Both the position numbers and the translations under genes were made by a program. From Anolis sagrei (taxonomy: Eukaryota > Chordata > Lepidosauria > Squamata > Anolidae), in NCBI RefSeq assembly GCF_037176765.1, contig NC_090021.1:149055074-149119073 (forward strand): a stretch of DNA of 64,000 nt, in the 5' to 3' direction. Positions 36,601 through 44,350 of this stretch are shown here, in pieces. The notes below the pieces were generated by a model. That model was not told the origin of the DNA and ran no database searches. It saw only the letters and a program-made list of their open reading frames with translations. Every line of letters starts with the position of its first letter. Position 1 is the first letter of the stretch.

Positions 36601-39600
36601 AGCCGCACTCAGCATCAATGCTGTGCTCCCTGAAACCTTCTTAGTGACCCCAAGTCTGTCTAACTCTTAAAAGTCTACTTAACCCTTTAAAAACCCACCC
36701 AGATTTCTCATTTATTTGCACAAAAACAACCAGTTTGGCTTAAACCTGGTCACAGATGTCACACTCTTCGGAGCCCGCTAAGGACTGCCAAAAATCAGTC
36801 AAAATGACAGCTAGATGTATCACAGTAAGAAACTTCGAAGCACATGGAATAGCAAAAGTTGTTGGGGTGTCCGGGTGGAATGGCCCACTATTCCCAAGGC
36901 AATTCACTATCCATACATAGGATTATAACCTTTCCCCCCCTATACCTCACCAAACTTCTAGCTAACTTCTTTGTTATTGCAATAAGAAGTTAATGTCAAA
37001 AAGTTGAATCTGTGTTGGCTTGCATCAGGTTAATTTGAATCTATGTATTAGCACCCTGTTTCTCACTAATTAATTGTCTTTCTGGTAATAAGCAGAAACG
37101 ACCAAGCAATGCAAAATGTGTTAACCATTCAAAGTAACAAGATTTTCCTACCTCTTATGCTCACCAGGTGGCAATGTTGATCTGTGCAGGATTTCTGTTT
37201 GCCTGGATCCCATATGCTGTGGTGTCTGTGTGGTCAGCTTTCGGAAGACCAGATTCTGTTCCCATCAAAGTTTCAGTGATCCCAACTTTGCTTGCAAAAT
37301 CGGCAGCCATGTACAACCCAGTTATTTACCAGGTCATTGACTGCAAATCTGCCTGTTGCCAGCCAGGTGACCTCAAGCCCCTGCAGAAGAAGAACTCCAG
37401 GTATGTTTTCTAGGAGTGAGATAACACATTAATTCATCTTCAAAGGCCAAACTAGAAATTATGACAGTTCTAGTGGTTCAGAAAACGGAGTTCTAATTTT
37501 ACCACAGAGGAATTCTAATTCCTCCAAACATGTATCTTTCTGCAGCCCCAAACACTCATCTCCCAACTGATTGTGCTTTTCATGTCACAACGCGAGTGGG
37601 CAAAAAAATGGCAAGGAGGAAGATGTGTCTTGGGGAAAAACAGTTTAGGGAAGCAAATAGCTGCAGTACCATTGTTGTTGTTGCTCCTGATCTGAAAATG
37701 TTAGTTTGGTATAGTGCTACACAAAAAAGAGAGACCCAAATTCAAATGCTGGCTTGGTCATGAAACTTACTAGCTGCCACTGTGTCTCAGCAAATCTACC
37801 TTAATGGGTTTCGTTGACATTAATAAGGAGAGGAGAACCATGCAAGGTGACCAGGTACGGTCCTAGATGTGTACAAATAAAACAAGTGATAAAATATTTT
37901 ATCATTCGCATGCACTTCCAGTGGTATTCTCTCATTAGATCACTAATGAGCATTAGATCAATTGTAAACACCAGAGAAGCGTTTATTTTATTGTTATTAT
38001 TATTGTTGCTATATATATTTATTTCCTGCTTCTTCTCTCTTAGAAGAGGCTCAAAGAATCTAACAAGATTAAAAACAATACAGTGTACAATTTAAAATCA
38101 AGAATAGGACTATTTAAAATAAATGGTTCAAGCTGTTAAAATCATGAAACCACTATCACATACATATTCAGCATCCCCTGGCTCATACTTTAAAATGTTC
38201 TTCATTAAAAGCTCCCTAACTAAAATAGTTTCTGTCCAGTGAAAAAGACAGCAGGAAGAGGGTCATTCTAGCTTCCCTGGGAAGGGAATTCCAGAGTTGA
38301 GGGGCAGCCACCAACAAGGCCCTCCCTCGCATTCCCACCAACCATAATTGCAATGATGAGAACTAAGAGAAGGGCCACTTCTGAGGATCTTGGGGCCTAG
38401 GTAGGTTTGTATCAAGAGATACAATCTGGCAAATAACCTGGACTATGCTGAATAGGGCTTTATAGGTCGTTGCCAGCACTTCAGATTGGGCCCAGAAACA
38501 AACTGATAGCCATTGGAACTGTTGCAACAGGGTGGTTGTTCACTCCTGATGGCCAACCCAGGTTAACTGTCTGGCCACAGCTCTTTGAACCAGCTAAAGT
38601 ATCCAAACACTCTTCAAAGGAAGTCCCACATAAAGCATGTTACAGTAATCCAAACAGGATGTAATTAAGGGGTGTAACACAAATGGCCAGATCCAGCATC
38701 CCAAGGAATGGGCATGGTTGGTGCACTTCTGGCCACTATGGAAATCTTTTCCTCCAGGTTCAATGCTGACTCCTAATGGCAGACCTGTGTCTTCAGGGAC
38801 TCCTAATGGCAGACCTGTGTCTTCAGGCTGATTCCCTATTCTCTGATCTGCCTTCCAACTGACCAAGAGTACATCTGTCTTGTCTGGAATAAGTCTTAAT
38901 TTGTTTGCCTTCATCCAGTCCATTACTGATGACAGACCAGGACAGCTTCCTTGGCTTTAGGTGGAAAGGAGTAGTAGAACTGGATGTCATCTGGTTATAG
39001 GTGGCACTGTACTCCAAAACTCTGGGTGATCTCTCCCAGTTGTTTCATGTGTATGTTAAGCAGCGTGGGAGACAAAACAGAACCCTAAGGAACCCCATAG
39101 GACAATGACCAGGGATTCAAATATGAGTCCCCCAGCACCACCCTCTGGGTTTGCCCCTCCAGGAAGGAATGGAACCACCGTCTCATCTCCAAGTTTCATC
39201 TCAGTGAGGCACCCTAGAAGTACACCATGGTTGATGGCATCAAAATCGGTCGAGAGGTCCAAGAAACCCAAGAGACTCCCCTGGTCCAGTTATCTGTGTA
39301 GGTCATCTACCAAGGTGACCAAAGCTGACTTTTTCATAACCATGCTTGAAGCCAGATCGAAATGTATCTAGATAATCAATTTCATTCACAAGCCCATGAA
39401 GTTAGGAGGACAACACACACTCCCGTGGCTTGCTCAAAACTAATTTTACTAGATTTTATGTCATTTTTCTTAATTAATAACAATATTGTTTGGTATTAAT
39501 TAAGACTTTAAGAATGTTGGTAATGTTGAATTCACTTACATTAGTTTATTTCTTCCCACAGGCTGTACATAATACCTACAGACAAAAAGTCTGAGGTAGT

Positions 39601-39628
39601 TCAGGAAACACAACTGGACAGTGTATGA
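18561..39628 (+). CDS. OPN5: OPN5-family opsin (neuropsin), six coding exons
   Basis: Coding exons are 18561-18678, 27751-27870, 31095-31265, 32095-32429, 37168-37400 and 39562-39628. All introns are GT-AG and phases agree, giving 1044 bases and 347 residues (human OPN5: 354). Visible features: a possible glycosylation site NIS (residues 6-8), seven-helix core, C102 and C179 (disulfide), E173 (counterion position 181 of bovine rhodopsin), Y105 at position 113, LDRY (125-128), FAWIPY (259-264), K292 (retinal attachment in LLAKSAAMYNP), NPVIY (298-302), and C311/C312 as palmitoylation candidates. K83 matches the lysine at position 91 that I recall underlying UV absorption. Opsins of this family are UV-sensitive, G-protein-coupled, bistable pigments of eye and brain. 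From remembered human OPN5, identity is about 80 percent. It could be OPN5 proper or the paralogue OPN5L2 (a tree would decide). Confidence 0.9.
18679..19214. other. Opsin intron 1, first part, unannotated
   Basis: Nothing recognised between the donor site and the CR1 copy at 19215. Confidence 0.4.
19215..19570 (-). mobile_element. CR1 LINE, 3' end
   Basis: The - strand encodes MYKYVRGSHREEGASLFSAA, NNGFKLQERRFHLNIRKNF and AVQQWNSLPQNVVEAPSLEA, the C-terminal end of CR1 ORF2. On the + strand it opens with gatcatagaatcatagag, the CR1 terminal repeat in reverse. 5'-truncated. It is the mirror image of the copy at 24265. Confidence 0.9.
19571..19914. other. Unannotated intronic stretch
   Basis: No gene or repeat family recognised. 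Confidence 0.4.
19915..20925. mobile_element. DIRS-type retroelement, fossil
   Basis: On the + strand at about 20270-20450 lies a cysteine/histidine-rich segment (CCLVCPGVVHMALACKIC) followed by QTFTPVARRNREQHLKAAF, resembling the first protein of vertebrate DIRS elements. On the - strand at about 20560-20740 is an RNase H-type segment with GNDNVLADQLSR. The parts lie in opposite orientations, so the copy is rearranged. Long decayed, with many breaks and no complete gene. Boundaries approximate. Confidence 0.6.
21085..21415 (+). mobile_element. Ty1/copia-type retroelement fragment, fossil
   Basis: A translated stretch on the + strand carries KIVATSSAEDGYVPASE followed by EDNQGC, the layout of the copia RNase H domain (VALSS-TEAEY and EDNQG motifs). 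Only this domain is visible. No long terminal repeats were found. It is old and broken in several places. Confidence 0.6.
21416..22084. other. Unannotated intronic stretch
   Basis: No gene or family recognised. Confidence 0.4.
22093..22226. mobile_element. Palindromic hAT MITE (GGGCAAACTTTGG family)
   Basis: Ends cagacatgggcaaactttgg and ttttacccatgcctg are inverted, and most of the interior is palindromic (gttttgcacttcaaccccca against gggagttgaaatccgaaat). Flanking 8-mers atatagac and atatagat match at seven of eight. 134 bp, non-coding. Confidence 0.85.
22235..22915. other. Unannotated intronic stretch
   Basis: No gene or repeat family recognised. Confidence 0.4.
22916..23155 (+). mobile_element. 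L2-type LINE, 3' tail
   Basis: Ends with gagccgtctcgagtccccag, agggaagataggacaggata and caaataaagtttactattac, the L2 3' UTR and short tail. No coding part remains. Confidence 0.65.
23156..23539. other. Unannotated intronic stretch
   Basis: About 23215-23285 (tgggaataggaggccaaaac and ggagggccgcaggttgtgcc) looks like one arm of a palindromic hAT MITE; the rest is not recognised. Confidence 0.4.
23540..23775 (+). mobile_element. 5S rRNA-derived SINE
   Basis: tgatcttggaaactaagcag then ggttagtacttggatgggag and acc match the internal promoter of vertebrate 5S rRNA (A box, intermediate element and C box). After the 5S-like head comes a non-5S body and a tail with ggaattcatgaggtcaccat, as in squamate 5S-SINEs. 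The head has many changes from 5S rRNA, so it is not a functional 5S gene. Confidence 0.85.
23776..24264. other. Unclassified intronic sequence
   Basis: 23784-23960 (caggcatgtgcaaaaaattg onward) looks like one end of a DNA transposon similar in style to 28274, but the matching end was not found. Confidence 0.35.
24265..24745 (+). mobile_element. CR1 LINE, 3' end, well preserved
   Basis: One open frame of 125 codons covers the end of CR1 ORF2: ECVQRRATKMIKGLENKPYE, EERLRELGMFSLKKRRLRGD, MIAMYKYVRGSHREEGASLF and EAFKQRLDGHLSGVI. After the stop, the 3' UTR ends in three ttctatgatt-type repeats. The intact frame suggests it is younger than the copy at 19215. 5'-truncated. Confidence 0.92.
24746..24988. 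other. Unannotated intronic stretch
   Basis: Nothing recognised. Confidence 0.4.
24989..25705. mobile_element. hAT-type non-autonomous element, complete
   Basis: Ends cagtgtttctcaacctttgt and ccaggttgagaaacactg are inverted. The 8-mer ttttagaa flanks it exactly (24981-24988 and 25706-25713). 717 bp. The interior holds tandemly related units around tgtagttcacctacatccag and gggatttatagtt. No transposase. Confidence 0.92.
25706..26594. other. Unannotated intronic stretch
   Basis: No gene or repeat family recognised. Confidence 0.4.
26595..26907. repeat. 147-bp tandem duplication of a MITE piece
   Basis: The segment from ctgatcccagattatcta at 26624 repeats at 26771 with few changes (ctgatcccagattatcta again). 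Inside each unit, caagttatatggcagtgga and ttcaaagcagataatctggg match the palindromic MITE family of 11551. The array opens with ggccccttctatactgtct. Confidence 0.8.
26908..27750. other. Opsin intron 1, last part, unannotated
   Basis: No gene or repeat recognised; only the exon 2 acceptor at its end. Confidence 0.4.
27751..27870 (+). CDS. OPN5: Opsin coding exon 2 (residues 40-79)
   Basis: Acceptor tttattgcag, donor gtaattt. Encodes the end of helix 1 and helix 2: ILSTLGNGYVIYMSTQRKKK then LKPAEIMTVNLAVCDLGIS. The N (in LGNGY) and the LAVCD motif are family hallmarks. Confidence 0.93.
28274..28682. mobile_element. TIR element, GGCTTGTGCA family
   Basis: Left end taggcttgtgcatttcggc and right end gatctgcgcacaagccta form imperfect inverted repeats about 410 bp apart. 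No coding capacity. A microsatellite abuts the left end, so the target duplication cannot be read. Superfamily unknown. Confidence 0.55.
28683..29175. other. Opsin intron 2, unannotated part
   Basis: AT-rich, nothing recognised. Confidence 0.4.
29176..29370 (+). mobile_element. L2-type LINE, 3' tail
   Basis: gtcaactgccttgagtgtca then gagaaaaggccaggatataa and atgaatac match the conserved L2 3' end in a diverged form. Confidence 0.55.
29371..31094. other. Opsin intron 2, unannotated part
   Basis: No gene or repeat family recognised apart from a short (TTA)n run near 29548. Confidence 0.4.
31095..31265 (+). CDS. OPN5: Opsin coding exon 3 (residues 80-137)
   Basis: Acceptor ccctttacag, donor gtaagttg. 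Encodes VVGKPFSIIAFFSHRWIFGW, then SGCRWYGWAGFFFGIG and SLITMTAVSLDRYFKICYLS. It holds K83 (bovine position 91), the disulfide C102 and the LDRY motif of helix 3. Confidence 0.95.
31545..31686. mobile_element. Palindromic MITE (CCCCTTCTACACTG family), partial
   Basis: ttgaactgaattatatgtca and tcatataatccagttcaaag pair as in the 11551 copy. It ends gaagtgtagaaggggcc; the left terminal repeat is eroded. Confidence 0.7.
31697..31831. mobile_element. Palindromic hAT MITE, complete
   Basis: Ends cagtggttctcaatctgggg and ccaggttgaaaactactg are inverted, with a palindromic interior (tttttggccttcaactccca). The 8-mer gtctagaa flanks it exactly (31689-31696 and 31832-31839). 135 bp. Confidence 0.92.
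32095..32429 (+). CDS. OPN5: Opsin coding exon 4 (residues 137-248)
   Basis: Acceptor cctcctctag, donor gtaggta. Encodes helices 4 and 5, including NYAPEPFGTSCTLDWW with the counterion-type E173 and C179. Ends SSTKEVAHYDSRIQNTNVLE then MKLTK, phase 0. It is the longest exon, as in other family members. Confidence 0.95.
32430..32840. other. Opsin intron 4, first part, unannotated
   Basis: Nothing recognised. Confidence 0.4.
32841..33282. mobile_element. Palindromic MITE split by a SINE
   Basis: Left arm ggccctttctacacagccat to 32907 and right arm gcagagaatctggattttat to 33282 (gtgtagaaggggcct) form one element of the CCCCTTCTACACTG family. The middle is a complete tRNA-derived SINE. Confidence 0.8.
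32908..33235 (-). mobile_element. tRNA-derived Sauria-type SINE, complete
   Basis: On the - strand it begins with a tRNA-like head: A box near 33215 (cacagtgggttaaac) and B box ggttcgaatctgggg near 33160. The body follows, then the 3' tail with ggactggacttaatgt and a terminal (ACCTTT)-type repeat at about 32910-32926. Sauria SINEs are known to share their 3' end with BovB LINEs. It is the clearest full-length copy in the window. Confidence 0.85.
33283..33735. other. Opsin intron 4, unannotated part
   Basis: Nothing recognised. Confidence 0.4.
33744..33869. mobile_element. Palindromic hAT MITE, complete
   Basis: Ends cagtggttctcaaccagtgg and ccacaggttgagaaccactg are inverted. The 8-mer ccatagac flanks it exactly (33736-33743 and 33870-33877). 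126 bp, same family as 31697 and 63277. Confidence 0.93.
33985..35215 (+). mobile_element. RTE-like LINE, 3' half, decayed
   Basis: The + strand encodes SSVKQGCVSLPTLFSIFIAM (the P-G-K/R-Q-G-C reverse transcriptase block), then FVDENVVCAP at the catalytic box, and further downstream a broken match to the 10079-10925 copy (caaagaccaccagcattgaa and gagatttaaagatgggctta). It reaches further upstream than the other two copies but has more stops and frameshifts. Confidence 0.8.
35216..37167. other. Opsin intron 4, last part
   Basis: At about 35578-35630 is a decayed Penelope end (aggatgcatgccatagatgt, gtgaaatgtcaggaaaatt). A (GTT)n run lies near 36140 and a poly-C run near 36350. The rest is not recognised. 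Confidence 0.45.
37168..37400 (+). CDS. OPN5: Opsin coding exon 5 (residues 249-325)
   Basis: Acceptor atgctcaccag, donor gtatgttt. Encodes helices 6 and 7: VAMLICAGFLFAWIPYAVVS, then PTLLAKSAAMYNPVIYQVID and CKSACCQPGDLKPLQKKNS. The retinal lysine K292 is present. The helix-8 tripeptide is DCK here, where human OPN5, as I recall, has DYK. Without splicing the frame would stop 12 bases past the donor. Confidence 0.95.
37401..37974. other. Opsin intron 5, first part, unannotated
   Basis: Nothing recognised. Confidence 0.4.
37975..39375 (-). mobile_element. L2-type LINE, 3' half
   Basis: The - strand shows, in order, the FLDLSTDFDAINHGVLLGCL block, WMKANKLRLIPDKTDVLLVS, a LDYCNMLYVGLPLKSV block, and the 3' end with an (AAT)n-like tail at about 37985-38005. 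A 30-base unit (gactcctaatggcagacctg) is duplicated near 38768 and 38800. Several frames are broken. It fills most of opsin intron 5. Confidence 0.85.
39562..39628 (+). CDS. OPN5: Opsin terminal coding exon 6 (residues 326-347 and stop)
   Basis: Acceptor cttcccacag. One base completes R326, then LYIIPTDKKSEVVQETQLDS, V and TGA. The start of the tail matches the human RLHTVTTVRKS segment in length and in the R-L and K-S positions; the rest is divergent. No AATAAA is seen in the 66 bases before the MITE at 39695. Confidence 0.85.
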
Positions 39629-39694
39629 AACCCTTGAACTGACAGTTAACCCACCAGTCCACCGTTTTCTTCTCAGCTGCTTCTTTTACAAGTA

Positions 39695-40110
39695 CAGGCA
39701 GTCCCCAAGTTACGAACAAGACAGGTTCTGAAGGTTTGTTCTTAAGTTGACTTTTTGTGTAACTCAGAACACATACTTTTAAAAGTGTAACTCCAGCCAC
39801 ATATATATAATATAATCTCTTTGGATAGTATAGAGGCTAGCACCTCTGTGGTGTTTGTTTTGCTGTGTGTGCCCCTGTCCAGAAGATTTCATTTAACTTT
39901 CTGTCTCTGTAATAACTAGATTTTGAAAAAATTGGCTTGTTGTGGAAACAAAGATTGGTGATAAAGCTTCAGCACCTTTCCCCATGAGAACTATTTCAGG
40001 AGTGAATTTCCCTTCCAAGAGGGAGATTTCTCTCTCTTCCTGTAGTCTCACTCCTATTTATAACTATGAGTCATTTGTAAGTCGGATGTTCGTAACTTGG
40101 GGATTGCCTG
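39695..40110. mobile_element. TIR MITE with TA target, 66 bp past the opsin stop
   Basis: Ends caggcagtccccaagttacg and cgtaacttggggattgcctg are inverted and the element is flanked by TA on both sides, as in Tc1/mariner-type MITEs. 416 bp, no transposase. A fragment of the same family is at about 11240-11340. It probably lies in the opsin 3' UTR. Confidence 0.85.
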
Positions 40111-40771
40111 TACATTTTAAATTATGGCACCTTCGCTTCACTGTGGCTATTGTTTTCTCATTCTGATGTCTTGCATAGAATGCATTTCCTACCCTGTTAA
40201 ATTGGAAATATCACACTTTTCACTGTGTCACATGTTTACTTGTTCATATTCTAAATTTGTATATACATGTTATAATAGCTGTGCTTAGGATTTCCTTAAA
40301 AAAAAAAACAGCTTTACAAAGTTTCTTATATAAACAGTGCTAAAATAGTGCTAAATGTTGTCACTGCTCATGATGTTGACACCGAACCAGCCTTTCATTT
40401 GTTCAGATAGCTTCAGCCTTCTAAACAACCACCATGTGACCATAGGCAACAGAACACCTTGAGCATGAGCTGAAGGAGGATGCGAAGAATGATGATTAAT
40501 ATTTACATGATGAGAATTAGGTGTCATGACACTTGAAACAACCCACCAAAGAAAAGGAAAATAGTTACAAGATTCTTGGGAACTTGCATGAAAACACATT
40601 GTTTCTGTATACAAAATAATATATTTGCGGGCAGAATATACTTTGTATAGGAATATTATTTCCACACTTTTTAATGTTATGCCATCTGTGCAAATGCCCC
40701 AATTTATGTGTGAAAAATGTGTATTTTGCACAAAATCCTCCCTTCCACTTTTTAGGTGTGTCTCCTAAAAG
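40111..40771. other. Unannotated stretch downstream of the opsin gene
   Basis: No gene or repeat recognised. No canonical AATAAA was seen close to the opsin stop. Confidence 0.4.
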
Positions 40772-40783
40772 AAAACCATTGAT

Positions 40784-41139
40784 GTATTGTCGAAGGCTTT
40801 CATGGCCGGAATCACTTGGTTGTTGTAGGTTTTTTCAGGCTACATGGCCGTGTTCTCAACCTAGGGTCCCCAGGTGTTTTTGGCCTTCAACTTCCAGAAA
40901 TCCTAACAGCTGGTGAACTGGCTGGGATTTCTGGGAGTTGTAGGCCAACAACATCTGGGGACCCCAGGTTGAGAACCACTATTCTAGAGGCATTTTCTCC
41001 TGACGTTTCGCCTGCATCTATGGCAAGCATCCTCAGACCTCACTACCTCTGAGAATGCTTTCCATAGATGTAGGTGAAATGTCAGGAGAAAATGCCTCTA
41101 GAACATGGCCATATAGCCCAAAAAACCCTACAACAACCC
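40784..41139. mobile_element. Palindromic Penelope-like unit with 12-bp target duplication
   Basis: A Penelope end (attgtcgaaggctttcatgg, then ctcctgacgtttcgcctgca) runs to about 41037 and is followed at once by its own reverse complement (ctacctctgagaatgctttc, gaacatggccatatagccc). There is no coding region. The 12-mer aaaaccattgat lies on both sides (40772-40783 and 41140-41151) exactly. A palindromic hAT MITE interrupts the left arm. Confidence 0.85.
40850..40980. mobile_element. Palindromic hAT MITE inside the Penelope unit
   Basis: ttctcaacctagggtcccca and accccaggttgagaaccact pair as in the copies at 31697 and 33744. The left terminus is fused with Penelope sequence (gccgtgttctcaacc), so its target duplication is not readable. 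Confidence 0.8.
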
Positions 41140-41151
41140 AAAACCATTGAT

Positions 41152-43330
41152 ATTTGTGCAGAAACATGTTTTCTGTGCAGAAGAACTATATGTTTTTGTG
41201 TGTAAATCAGCTTTCCAGAGTACAAATAGTACTCAGAAATTGCTTTATATTCTTGTGAAGGAGAGGGGAAAAATCACTGAAACTGTTTGTTCTTGCAGGT
41301 GATAAATAAGTGAGCATTTATCCATGGACAACGTGTACCTTAACTCATATTAAAAATGGAGCCACCTCCTATATAAATAGAGTGGCAGAAGACAAGAGGT
41401 TAGTTGCATCTCAGGAGAACCTAAAGGAAGGCGATGAAATGGTGGAATGCCTCTTGACTTATCTGTAGGTCATATGAAAATCCATAATTTTTGGCCCCCT
41501 GATCTCCCCTCAACTTACACATGAGTTTGGTTTATATATGAGTATATATAACATCCCTAAATCAAAGACGTAGTCAAACATGAAGCACCCACAAAGCTCA
41601 CAGCATTTGCTAACACTGCTTGACAGAGTGAATGGTGACAGCCTTTGGCAACACATCACACCTGAAATGAGGAGGCACACATATACAACCCACTTATGAC
41701 TAGGATAGCTAAGGAAACATTTGTCATCTGGCTTAATAGTGTTAAGAAGAAGAATAGAAAACCTTTTGAGCAAATCTTTAAACATCTTCATTTTTCATTC
41801 AAATATTTTAAAAAGAGACTATGATATTCTGCACTGTTTTCAAGAGAGGAGTAGGAGTAGTGATGTAAACACTAATGTTCTTTCTAAAACAGTTTCCCCC
41901 CAATTTTGCAGAGGAGTTTCCTCCTTAGGCATAAATGTTCTCTGCTGTACATTGTGATGCTGATTTACCACCTCATCATACAAGGCGTAAACTGGCAGCA
42001 TATGCCAATTAAGCCCTAGGTCATCCGCAGAGCCTACTGGTTCCCATCAAACGATGCAGATGAACTTCCAGCAGGGCTCTGTGGATATTCTAGAGCTCCG
42101 TGGATGCATACTACCACAGCAACACAGGAGGCAATGGGGGAAGCCACGTGATTGACGCTTTCCCCCACGGGATCAGCTTCCTTAGGAGCCAGATGATGCA
42201 GTGGGTTCTCAATGCCCCCCAACAGACTTGCTGGTTTCACCACATTGCATGGTGATTCCGGCAGCCATGTTACGAGGTTGTTAGTCTTCTATTGTACTTG
42301 TTAGACACTTGTCATACAAATGAGAACATACTTAACCCTTGAAGGCCCCCTAGCTGCTCATAAAGTTGTTGGACAAGGCCCCAGTTACTTGTATCCATAC
42401 TCTGAGAAGCAAATTTGTGCAAAATGCGTCCCATTTTACATCTCGAGCACATATTGACTGCCTGCGGGTTTTGTTAATATGATTCCTTGGAGTCCTGCTC
42501 TGATTGCAAAGATTTCATAAATTACTCAAGGAGTAACAGATTTATTTCTGAGGTGCAGTGAATGTTAAAAATACTAGACAGCAGTATTAGACGTGGTAAA
42601 AATGTTTCCTATTACAGCATCAAGTGTATGTTTCAGTTATTCTGAGATATGAAACAATTATAGTTCTATTTTTCTGCATCCTGAAAATTAATGTTACCTA
42701 ATTATCAAAAAGGAAAAATGTATTTAACACTTAACATTTGTGAATACCAATACTTTTAGTAGCTTAGTGGTTGATAATGCAGATACTTTAAATTTGTGGT
42801 ATTAAAAACAGCTGGTAATATTTTTTATCAAGCCCAGAGAACAAATCTGGCAGCTATTTTCTGGGGCTCAGTAGCTTCTCATAAATTTTTTAAGAGCATT
42901 TGAACAAAGATGTTCAAGGATATCCAACAGAAATAATCACTTTCCTGACATAAACTCTAGATCAAATAATTGAAGGCACTGCCTCATATAGATGTACAGT
43001 CGTGTATTTTATTTTTTATTCAAAATTTTACATCTCTCATTATTGTGTGCACAAAAGGTAATACTGTGTATGTATCTGCATTATTAAGGTGAATATGTCA
43101 GATAGAAAGCTAATTTGACATTAATATGGCTGGTAGAACAAGTAAATGGACATAATCACTGCCTAAGGCGTTCCTGCTGATCTCCACCTTCAAACAAATA
43201 AAGTTTGTAGTGTTCACCTTACACAGAAAAGTACTTACAAATTGAAACTCCTTTGGAAAATTGAGTTCCCTTTTTATTCCTTTGTTAAATTTTTAAAGGA
43301 TGTATGAAAATGTAGATAAATCTTTTTCTG
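41152..43330. other. Unannotated stretch
   Basis: No gene or repeat family recognised. The part at 42000-42250 is GC-richer than its surroundings but has no long frame. Confidence 0.4.
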
Positions 43331-44143
43331 AATAGCAGCAGCCTTTAAAGACTTTGTGGCCTCACAGACCGAAAAGATGGAGTGAAAAATTGATATTCAA
43401 AAAATTGTGATGAAGTTTGAGGCATGAGGAATGGTGCACAGTCTACAAGCCCTCTTCTTGTATATCCAGTTATCAGGCGCCTGAATGATAGCAAGTGTCC
43501 ACTGGAAACTCTGAAGCTGCCAAGAGTCCCAAAACGAACGCTTTCAGTGGCTGAGGGAGCATTGCACACTTTGGAGGTATTGAGCATGCAGTCACAAAGA
43601 GATGGTGTGACTGACTCAGCTTCAGTCTTAGGAATTCAAGAGACAGCAAACGAGCATCTTACCTTTTTTGGTTGTTCATTCAGAAGCTGTAGCAACTGTA
43701 TTTATAGCAAATCTGGAGTATTTGAAGTACAGAAAGCATGAGTGATTTTGCAAGTTGTAATTTAGTATTCTCAAAAATCAAGAAACAAAATGAGCGAGCA
43801 GCTTCATGATGACTTGCCTGTCACACACACAAAAAACAAACTGAATAACCTTCATGCCATAGAATTTGGGACGGCAAGATATAAGCACATTAAAGTGTGA
43901 AGTATGTTGTCTGCCTCTACCAATTTGCCTCTCTAGACCAAAACTGATTGCCTATGTGATGAGACATACAAAGGCATCTCGTACAATCTCATCAGATGAG
44001 TCTTCGGCACCTCAGTTGAGCTACAGAGCCCCACGCCACCCATCAGACGACTCAGGCTCACTTCCAGTGGGGCTCTGTGGCTTAACTGGGGTGTAAGCGG
44101 TCTACAGTGCTACACTCAGAACATGGGTGCCTTCCTGTGTTCC
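43331..44143. other. Unannotated stretch with overlapping open frames
   Basis: A - strand frame of 80 codons (43345-43587) and a + strand frame of 105 codons (43424-43741) overlap. Neither resembles a protein I know. Probably a decayed repeat. Confidence 0.35.
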
Positions 44144-44151
44144 ATTTAAAA

Positions 44152-44350
44152 CAGTGGTTCCCAACCTTTTTTTGGACCAGGGACCACTTGACCAGGGACC
44201 ACTCTCCAGCATTAGTACCAAAAGCAGATAGTTTTTGGTCAACTATCTGCTCACTCACAGAAAACCATATTTAATCATCTAGAGCTGCGGACCTTATTTT
44301 AGGTCTCATGGCCCACCAGTGGGCCACGACCCACAGGTTGGGAACCACTG
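44152..44350. mobile_element. hAT MITE (GGTTCCCAACC family), complete
   Basis: Ends cagtggttcccaaccttttt and ggttgggaaccactg are inverted; flanks atttaaaa and ttttaaaa match at seven of eight. 199 bp. A larger, interrupted relative is at 60956-61995. Confidence 0.88.

Noticed and set aside
43345-43741. Overlapping 80- and 105-codon frames on opposite strands
   Set aside because: No recognisable motif, no splice support; too little to call a gene.
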